A stretch of DNA of 11,920 nt from Planctomycetota bacterium. GTDB taxonomy: Bacteria > Planctomycetota > Phycisphaerae > WQYP01. Within the stretch, counting starts at the first letter, position 1. Each line of letters opens with the position of its first letter. Under the pieces are notes generated by a model that saw nothing but the letters and a program-made list of their open reading frames with translations, had not been told where the DNA came from and did not search any database. Where the stretch lies: positions 1-11,920 of the forward strand of contig JAJZCT010000041.1 of assembly GCA_021828925.1 (NCBI GenBank), written 5' to 3'. Made by a program: the position numbers and the translations under genes. Of the stretch, positions 6,144-11,920 are shown piece after piece.

Positions 6144-8900
6144 CTATTTGCCGCCGAAATTAAACTTAAATTCGCCGGCATCCGCGGCCACGGCTATGCG
6201 ATCAATCTGCCGGCCTTCCATCATGCGGGTTAAAAATTCATGGCCGATTTGCGGCAGAAGAACATTGGTGATCATGGCGTCAACCATACGGGCACCACGT
6301 TCCAATTCCGTACACCGCTCGGCAATGAGCTTGGGCACCGATTCATCATATTCAAACGGAATCTTATGGGTTTCCCGGACACGCTTTTGCACGCGCGAAA
6401 GCTGGAGGTTAATAATCTGCTTGAGCATGGCTGCGGAAATGGGATAGTAGGGAACCACAACCAGACGATTCAGCAGCGCATCCGGGAACACCTTTACCAG
6501 CGGCCCGCGAAGAGCTTTTTCCAACCCGTCGGCGTCGGGCAGTAAATCAGGGTCTTTGCACATGTTTACCACCAGATCCTGTCCGGCATTAGTGGTCAGT
6601 ATGATGATGGTATTTTTGAAGTCGATCATGCGGCCTTCACCATCTTCCATCCAGCCTTTGTCAAAGACCTGGAAGAAAATTTCATGGACATCTTTGTGCG
6701 CTTTTTCCACTTCATCCAGAAGGACCACTGAATAGGGCCGGCGGCGCACCGCCTCGGTTAATACGCCGCCCTCGCCATAACCGACATATCCCGGCGGAGA
6801 GCCTTTGAGCGTGCTGACGGTATGTGATTCCTGAAATTCACTCATGTTGATGGTTATTAAATTGTGCTCACCGCCATAGAGGGTTTCCGCTAAGGATAAA
6901 GCAGTCTCGGTTTTACCCACGCCCGACGGGCCGGCCAGCATAAATACGCCGATGGGGCGATTGGGATTATCAAGTTTGGCACGGGAGGTCTGTACGCGGC
7001 GGGCAATAATTTCCAGGCCGTGACGCTGGCCGATCACGCGTTTCTCAAGGTGATCAGCCAGTTTCAGAATTTGCTCAATTTCATTTTTAACCATGCGGCC
7101 CACGGGTATGCCGGTCCAATCCGCCACCACCGATGCTACGGCCTGCTGATCCACCGTTGGGAAAATCAAGGGCAATTCGCCCTGCAATTCGGATAGCTCA
7201 CTTTGCAATTTACGCAGATCGGTCAACATGGCATCGCGCTGCTCGGGGGTAAGTTTGGGGGTGGGTGCAGCTTCGGCTGGGACTGCGGCCGCTTTGGCTT
7301 TGGGCTTGGCAGCGGCCGGAGCAACTGCAGGTTCCGGCGCACTTTCAATCGGCTCGGCAGCGGCACGTAAGGAATGGCGAATATCGAGAATTTTGTCGAC
7401 CAGTTGTTTTTCCTGCTTCCATTTGGCGTCCAGATCGGCGAAACGCTTTTTCTCAATTTCTAAAAGACCTTTCACCTCAGAGAGCCGATGGGTGTGATCC
7501 AGGCCAACCGCGGTTTCACGATTTATAATTTGAATTTCCATCTCCAGAGCTTCAACGCGGCGTTTGGAATCTTCCAGTTCCGCCGGTAATGCGTGCTGGC
7601 TTACAGCGACGCGGGCGGAGGCGGTATCAATAAGGCTGACGGCTTTGTCAGGCAATTGCCGCGACGGAATGTAACGATGCGACAAACGCACCGCGGCGTC
7701 AATGGCTTCATCAAGAATCTGTACACGATGATGCTTTTCCAGCGGAGCAATAAGCCCGCGAAGCATTAAAACCGCTTTGTGTTCCGAGGGTTCCTCCACC
7801 TTCACGACTTGAAAGCGGCGGGTCAGGGCGGGATCTTTTTCAATATGCTTTTTATATTCATCCCACGTGGTGGCGGCGATGGTGCGAAGCGTGCCGCGGG
7901 CCAAGGCGGGTTTGAGCAAATTAGCGGCATCGCCGGTTCCAGCGGCACCACCGGCTCCAATAAGCGTATGAGCCTCATCAATAAAAAGAATAATGGGTTT
8001 GGGAGAGGCTTGAACTTCTTCAATCACCGATCGCAGGCGCTGCTCAAATTCCCCTTTCATACTGGCTCCGGCCTGCAGCAGACCGATATCCAGCGTGTGA
8101 ACGCTGACATCTTTAAGCGAGGGTGGGACTTCACCGGCGGCTACGCGCTGCGCAAAGCCTTCGACTACGGCGGTTTTTCCGACGCCGGCCTCACCGGTAA
8201 GAATCGGATTGTTCTGCCGCCGACGCATGAGAATATCAACTACTTGCCGGATTTCTTCATCGCGCCCGACGATGGGGTCCAGTTCACCGGACTTGGCGCG
8301 GGCTGTTAAATCAATGGCGAATTTGGCCAGAGCCTCCTGTTTACCCATGGCTGCCGGAGCGATGGCTCCGCTGGCTTCTCCTGGCGCTCCACTGCCTTCG
8401 GTTTCCGAGGGTGCCAGAAGTTCTTCGGTGGAACCGGAGGTAATTTTGCCAAAATCATCGGACAATTGTTCGGGCTTCACTTTTTCAAATTCACGGGAAA
8501 TATTCAGCAAACTGTTCCGCAGCGTGCCGGTCTTTACCATGCCGATGATCAGATGGCCCGTGCGCACCTGCGTACTTTTATAAACCAGCGATCCATACAC
8601 CCAGGCCCGCTCCACCGCTTCATCAATATGCGAAGACAAATCAGATATGGAGGTTGATCCGCGCGGCAGTCGATCCAGTGATGCTGTTACATCCGCCGCC
8701 AATTTGGATGGATTCAAACCAAAATGACGGATGATCAGATGCAGGTCGGTATTGTCCAACTGCAGAATCTGATTGATCCAGTGCACCAGTTCCACGTATG
8801 GATTGCCGCGCATTTTGCAAAAGACGGTGGCGCTTTCAATGGACTTATAGGCCACCTTGTTTAGCTTACCGAACAACGCGGAACGACTGATTTCTGCCAT
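6144..8900 (-). CDS. clpV: T6SS sheath-disassembly AAA+ ATPase ClpV (TssH)
   Basis: 918 residues, normal for the family. ClpV unfolds contracted TssB/TssC sheath in the cytoplasm so that subunits can be reused. Residues 1-150 form the ClpV-type N domain (RSALFGKLNKVAYKSIESA, GNPYVELVHWINQIL, LDRLPRGSTSISDLS, VRTGHLIIG). A Gly/Ala-rich linker (about 158-187) leads to the first ATPase module with Walker A GEAGVGKT (236-243), Walker B ILFIDEAH (304-311) and RRF at 361-363. A coiled middle region (about 437-510) and an Ala/Pro/Lys-rich linker (about 512-549) follow. The second module has Walker A GPSGVGKT (657-664), pore loop GYVGYG (704-709) and Walker B VVLLDEVEKAH (725-735). Both nucleotide sites look intact. 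AAGGA at 8908-8912 lies seven bases before the ATG, which is 22 bases after the tssG stop. The N domain, with its place between tssG and vgrG, separates it from housekeeping ClpB. Confidence 0.97.
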   Translation of the reverse strand: MAEISRSALFGKLNKVAYKSIESATVFCKMRGNPYVELVHWINQILQLDNTDLHLIIRHFGLNPSKLAADVTASLDRLPRGSTSISDLSSHIDEAVERAWVYGSLVYKSTQVRTGHLIIGMVKTGTLRNSLLNISREFEKVKPEQLSDDFGKITSGSTEELLAPSETEGSGAPGEASGAIAPAAMGKQEALAKFAIDLTARAKSGELDPIVGRDEEIRQVVDILMRRRQNNPILTGEAGVGKTAVVEGFAQRVAAGEVPPSLKDVSVHTLDIGLLQAGASMKGEFEQRLRSVIEEVQASPKPIILFIDEAHTLIGAGGAAGTGDAANLLKPALARGTLRTIAATTWDEYKKHIEKDPALTRRFQVVKVEEPSEHKAVLMLRGLIAPLEKHHRVQILDEAIDAAVRLSHRYIPSRQLPDKAVSLIDTASARVAVSQHALPAELEDSKRRVEALEMEIQIINRETAVGLDHTHRLSEVKGLLEIEKKRFADLDAKWKQEKQLVDKILDIRHSLRAAAEPIESAPEPAVAPAAAKPKAKAAAVPAEAAPTPKLTPEQRDAMLTDLRKLQSELSELQGELPLIFPTVDQQAVASVVADWTGIPVGRMVKNEIEQILKLADHLEKRVIGQRHGLEIIARRVQTSRAKLDNPNRPIGVFMLAGPSGVGKTETALSLAETLYGGEHNLITINMSEFQESHTVSTLKGSPPGYVGYGEGGVLTEAVRRRPYSVVLLDEVEKAHKDVHEIFFQVFDKGWMEDGEGRMIDFKNTIIILTTNAGQDLVVNMCKDPDLLPDADGLEKALRGPLVKVFPDALLNRLVVVPYYPISAAMLKQIINLQLSRVQKRVRETHKIPFEYDESVPKLIAERCTELERGARMVDAMITNVLLPQIGHEFLTRMMEGRQIDRIAVAADAGEFKFNFGGK
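7254..7364 (-). other. Ala/Pro/Lys-rich low-complexity linker in ClpV
   Basis: ClpV residues about 513-549 consist almost only of Ala, Pro, Glu and Lys (for example AAAKPKAKAAAVPAEAAPTPK). It lies between the coiled middle region and the second ATPase module. Proteobacterial ClpV proteins vary in length here, so this is probably a flexible tether. Confidence 0.6.
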
Positions 8901-8922
8901 AAATTAATCCTTATTCTTCGTA

Positions 8923-9966
8923 TTAAGCCGCGACCGGGCGGCAAATCAAATCTCGCAGGTCGTGATCCAATTCTGTTGTGTGCAGCCAGGTGGTGTAACC
9001 GAGGCGGCAATCCTGGCCAAGAATCATGGGTGGTGCGGCACTGGCCTTGAGAATCAGGCGCACATCCCATTCCAGCTCGTCATTGAGGTATAACTTTACC
9101 CAGTCGCACAGGTTCTGAAAACCAACGCTGCCGGGTAATATTCGGTTAAAGTCCGCCAGCGCCATGGGGCCTAGAACAATTCTGAATTTTCCCTGTGCAT
9201 CCCAGACGCGCGAACCTACCACAAGCGTCTGGCCCAGCATTCCTGACTCGGAATTTGAGCCTAACTGGCAGCGGCAATCCGTGGGTAATGCAAGCCATCG
9301 CCCGGAGAATTCTTCGATTTCCACAGGTACGCCAAAATATTCATAGAGAATCGACCGTAAGCCATCGGGATTCCGCACGCTGGCCAGCAGCCTACCGGAA
9401 AAATAGAGTTTGGCGTTATCAGGTAAGCTGTCGCGGCTCATTAAGTAATCGGTTCCCAGCCCCATGAGGCTGGCGAAATAACGGACGAAGGCGTCATCAT
9501 CTCCCGGATTGGCGAGCGACGTTTCATGCCGATCATAACTGACTGTCGGCTCATTGCAGGCCCAGGCGCGATAAAAGAAACTGATCATCCGATGATGAAA
9601 CATATCAGCAAAAGCGCAGAGCGTATTGTCTTTTACATGCAGTTTGCGCTCCCGGGCGTATTCGGTGAGATGCAGCGGCAGTGGGCCGTTGGGACCAAAC
9701 AGGCCAATAAAGCGCACCGCCAATCGGGGAACCTCCAACGCCTCTGAAAATTCCAGCTTTTCCACCGTGCTTGCCGGGAACGCCAACGCCGGTTCCTGGC
9801 CAAACCGCACCGGGTCCAGTCTGGGAGATGTGGAATAGCCCACGCGCGGCAAATCCCGGCGGGCGCATTCAATAGCGCGAACGGCCAGGAAAAAGTCGTA
9901 ACAGGCGGCCTGCGATTCCAGCAGCCGCATCAGAGTATCTGCCGGCGTCCCGGACGAGCTGTCCAT
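8923..9966 (-). CDS. tssG: T6SS baseplate subunit TssG
   Basis: 347 residues, usual for TssG. It forms the baseplate wedge with TssF and TssE, docks on the TssKLM complex and seats the VgrG hub in the cytoplasm at the inner membrane. Family motifs in order: DFFLAVRAIECAR (24-36), GLFGPNGPLPLHLTEYARER (88-107), FADMFHHRMISFFYRAW (119-135), NPDGLRSILYEYFGVPVEIEE (199-219), GSRVWDAQGKFRIVLGPM (251-268), and near the C-terminus WDVRLIL and LGYTTWLHT. The ATG at 9966 is chosen because GGAAGG at 9975-9980 lies eight bases before it and similarity starts within the first 20 residues. The start overlaps the end of tssF by 37 bases, so translation is probably coupled. Nothing in the sequence looks broken. 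Confidence 0.95.
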   Translation of the reverse strand: MDSSSGTPADTLMRLLESQAACYDFFLAVRAIECARRDLPRVGYSTSPRLDPVRFGQEPALAFPASTVEKLEFSEALEVPRLAVRFIGLFGPNGPLPLHLTEYARERKLHVKDNTLCAFADMFHHRMISFFYRAWACNEPTVSYDRHETSLANPGDDDAFVRYFASLMGLGTDYLMSRDSLPDNAKLYFSGRLLASVRNPDGLRSILYEYFGVPVEIEEFSGRWLALPTDCRCQLGSNSESGMLGQTLVVGSRVWDAQGKFRIVLGPMALADFNRILPGSVGFQNLCDWVKLYLNDELEWDVRLILKASAAPPMILGQDCRLGYTTWLHTTELDHDLRDLICRPVAA

Positions 9967-11801
9967 TCCATGATCCTTCCGCGGTCAACCGTATTGACCA
10001 CGCATTGAGTAAATGAATTCATTGAAACATAACGCGAAAAAAATTGCTCCAGTACGGCACCCATGAGAAACGATCCGGTTCCCTCATACGCATGGTCATC
10101 CAGAATTACCGAGATTTCCAAGCCGCGCACAAACGCCATCACCCCGTCGCTTAAGGTGCGCCGAATTATCGGCACGCTGGAAATCGATTTAACTCCATGT
10201 GCCTGCTTTTCCGATGCCGGGTCATTTATATTGCAATACAGCCCCAGCAGGTTTTGCAGCGCTGCTGCGCCTCGGCCGTCACTGGAATCCAGCAATGAAA
10301 GATAGTTCAACGACAAATGACTGATCAAGCGCCATGCCGCATCGCCCTGGGCCAGGGATGCACGCGGAACTGTGGGTGCGCCATTTACACACCGGATCGA
10401 TTTCACCGGACCGCCGGATTCCAGAGAGAAATCCGTTGCCCCTTTTCCCAGTGGAATAAACAGCGGCAGATCCCGGTTGGTGCAAAGTGATTCGATTCCC
10501 AGTTGCCGCAGTTCCGTCCGATAGGGCGCACATTGGCCGTCAACCAGAGAAACAAATACATCACTGCCGGTATAACCCGACCGTCCGCCGAGAGCGCGCT
10601 CGCGTTCGGACGGAACCCGCGCCTGACGATGAACGGTAAAAAAGGCTTCATCCCGCCGGGAGGCGGAATCCCACATCCGATAGAAGCTGCGGAAAGCCTG
10701 CGTATCATCGGATCGGGCACCGTGCCCGGTCAAGGAAGTAATTTCAAAGACCTCAAAATCTCTGGTGCGCGTGCGATCAGGAATTACCGGGAATTCGCTG
10801 AAGCGTTCAGATAATTGGATACGATCGCAGCGTTTGGGAAAAAGGTTAATAACCGGGGAACAGTGAGGCTTAAAATTGGCGGCGGTGACCGTGCGTTCCA
10901 ATATTGGATCCGCTTTGCGCAAGCAGAGAAATAAATCCAAGTGAGGTTCCGTGCAGCGGGCGATAATAGGCCGAAGATTAGAAACCTCAAAAAACAAAAA
11001 CCGTTGCGGAATGGTAAAATATTCCTGCAGCAGGCGATACCCTTGAAAAGCACGCGGGCATACCGGCAACAGCGCATGGTCATCATCAAAGCCCACGCGG
11101 CGGATACACGTGGCGGGCAGTGTTTCACGCCATTTAACTGGCACCGAGCCTGGTTGCACCGCCACCTGCACACTTTGCCCGATGATCTGCTCATACAGAC
11201 GAATCTGCACTTCGGATGTGCCGGCGATAAACAATTGCAGGCGGTCCAGTTGTATCTGGTTCCAGAGCAAACCGGGATTGCACGCCAAGCGAATCTGGAT
11301 CGCCGCCTGAACACCACTTCCCATGCCCAGATTCAGTGCTTCAAGTTCCCGCAAGTGATATTTGGCGTCCATGACCTGGATAGGCCATAACGTCAGGTTG
11401 TGCGCGGTTCGATATTCACATGCGGTGGATTCCCCGGCACCGACGATACTGCGCATGGAGGCTCCGCGCGGCATGGCAAAGCCCTTTGCTAAACCGGGGT
11501 CGGCTTTATCAATTTCAAACTGCACAATCGCCATGGATGGGGTGGGAGCAAGATAATTGGGATGAACCGTATTCAGGAGTCCCTGCGTAAAGCGGGGAAA
11601 GGCCGAGTCTAATTTAAGATGAACACGCGCCGCCAAAAAGGCGAATCCTTCCAGCAGGCGTTCCACGTACGGATCGGGGCAATCGACTTGATCCAGTGTT
11701 AAACGGCCAGCAACCTTGGGATAGGCGGCGGCGAATTCTTTGCCCATTTCGCGCAGGTGCCGCAATTCGCGTTCGTAATATTGCAGAAATTGGCTGTCCA
11801 T
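9930..11801 (-). CDS. tssF: T6SS baseplate subunit TssF
   Basis: 623 residues, slightly long but within the range for TssF, the largest wedge protein of the T6SS baseplate, which pairs with TssG around the VgrG hub. The N-terminus MDSQFLQYYERELRHLREMG, then EFAAAYPKVAGRL, DPYVERLLEGFAFLAARV and LLNTVHPNYLAPTPSM (75-90) is diagnostic. Later motifs include RPRAF-like VCPRAFQGYRLLQEYF (247-262), FLFFEV, CSPVINLFPKRCDRI (314-328), and the C-terminal GGAVL-like SFLMGAVLEQFFSRYVSMNSF (577-597) and RGRIMEW. The frame stays open up to 11912, but the extra 37 residues are the tssE coding region read in another frame, and family similarity begins exactly at the ATG at 11801, so that start is preferred. 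Its ribosome site is weak (GGGAAAAATAGG). One base separates it from the tssE stop, suggesting coupled translation. The stop lies inside tssG. Confidence 0.95.
   Translation of the reverse strand: MDSQFLQYYERELRHLREMGKEFAAAYPKVAGRLTLDQVDCPDPYVERLLEGFAFLAARVHLKLDSAFPRFTQGLLNTVHPNYLAPTPSMAIVQFEIDKADPGLAKGFAMPRGASMRSIVGAGESTACEYRTAHNLTLWPIQVMDAKYHLRELEALNLGMGSGVQAAIQIRLACNPGLLWNQIQLDRLQLFIAGTSEVQIRLYEQIIGQSVQVAVQPGSVPVKWRETLPATCIRRVGFDDDHALLPVCPRAFQGYRLLQEYFTIPQRFLFFEVSNLRPIIARCTEPHLDLFLCLRKADPILERTVTAANFKPHCSPVINLFPKRCDRIQLSERFSEFPVIPDRTRTRDFEVFEITSLTGHGARSDDTQAFRSFYRMWDSASRRDEAFFTVHRQARVPSERERALGGRSGYTGSDVFVSLVDGQCAPYRTELRQLGIESLCTNRDLPLFIPLGKGATDFSLESGGPVKSIRCVNGAPTVPRASLAQGDAAWRLISHLSLNYLSLLDSSDGRGAAALQNLLGLYCNINDPASEKQAHGVKSISSVPIIRRTLSDGVMAFVRGLEISVILDDHAYEGTGSFLMGAVLEQFFSRYVSMNSFTQCVVNTVDRGRIMEWTARPGRRQIL
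9975..9980 (-). promoter_or_regulatory. Ribosome binding site of tssG inside tssF
   Basis: GGAAGG on the minus strand, eight bases before the tssG ATG and within the last codons of tssF. It supports the 37-base overlap of the two genes rather than a later tssG start. Confidence 0.7.
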
Positions 11802-11802
11802 C

Positions 11803-11920
11803 CTATTTTTCCCGCAAACTGCAGTGTCCCGATTCCATGTCCACTTCCGTGCGGACAAATAAAACGTCCGGCAGAGGCACGGCCCAGATTTCGCCTTTGA
11901 TTTCAAAATCAAGCGTGTTG
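11803..11920 (-). CDS. tssE: T6SS baseplate subunit TssE (gp25-like), C-terminal end only
   Basis: Only the last 38 codons lie in the window; the start is beyond the right edge. The residues LDFEIKGEIWAVPLPDVLFV followed by RTEVDMESGHCSLREK and TAG match the C-terminal end of TssE, where the pattern LxFxIxGxLW, a P-x-P pair and an (F)-x-T-x-VD-x-E-x-G run are conserved. TssE is the gp25-like wedge protein that anchors the sheath to the baseplate. The stop is one base before the tssF ATG, and the E-F-G order is standard for T6SS, which supports the call strongly despite the short fragment. Confidence 0.88.
   Translation of the reverse strand, partial: NTLDFEIKGEIWAVPLPDVLFVRTEVDMESGHCSLREK

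Noticed and set aside
7779..8309. A 176-codon plus-strand open frame opposite the first ATPase module of clpV
   Set aside because: It is antisense to a fully conserved AAA+ region, and its translation shows no domain or start context of its own.
6144..8900. Housekeeping chaperone ClpB as the identity of the AAA+ gene
   Set aside because: The N domain carries ClpV-specific motifs (GNPYVELVHW, LDRLPRGSTSISDLS) and the gene lies between tssG and vgrG.
11802..11912. N-terminal extension of TssF up to an in-frame start at 11912
   Set aside because: The extra 37 residues (MILKSKAKSG...) do not look like TssF and are the tssE C-terminal coding region in another frame. Family similarity begins exactly at the ATG at 11801.

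Overview
The whole window is one strand of a type VI secretion system (T6SS) operon, read right to left (minus strand). In transcription order it holds: the tail end of tssE (11803-11920), tssF (9930-11801), tssG (8923-9966), tssH/clpV (6144-8900), vgrG/tssI (3537-6074), a DUF2169 + pentapeptide-repeat fusion gene (860-3454) and a second pentapeptide-repeat gene cut by the left edge (1-845). I see no plus-strand gene, RNA gene, mobile element, CRISPR array or terminator. The longest gap between genes is 69 bases, so no stretch of 300 bases lacks a gene.

The first block (tssE-F-G) encodes baseplate wedge components, clpV the AAA+ ATPase that disassembles the contracted sheath, and vgrG the spike. 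The order E-F-G-clpV-vgrG is the one known from classical Proteobacterial clusters such as Pseudomonas aeruginosa H1. The second block is accessory. DUF2169 proteins are predicted T6SS cargo-loading adaptors usually encoded beside vgrG, and here the domain is joined to a helical repeat region and a long pentapeptide beta-helix. A second, separate pentapeptide protein follows 14 bases later. Sheath (tssB/C), tube (hcp), membrane complex (tssJ/L/M), tssK, tssA, PAAR tip and any clear toxin lie outside the window or are absent.

The organism must be a diderm (Gram-negative type) bacterium. Base composition looks moderate, near half G+C by eye, and codon use looks even across the genes. The core proteins keep all family motifs but nothing fixes a phylum; an environmental lineage outside the well-studied enterics and pseudomonads is a guess only.

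The core T6SS genes are ordinary. The parts worth a second look are the C-terminal extension of VgrG, which carries two strongly hydrophobic stretches; the three-part DUF2169 fusion with three internal LGxDP-type repeats; its TTG start fused to a 10-codon upstream frame (leader peptide or one-base frameshift); and the paired pentapeptide proteins that share a lead-in motif.
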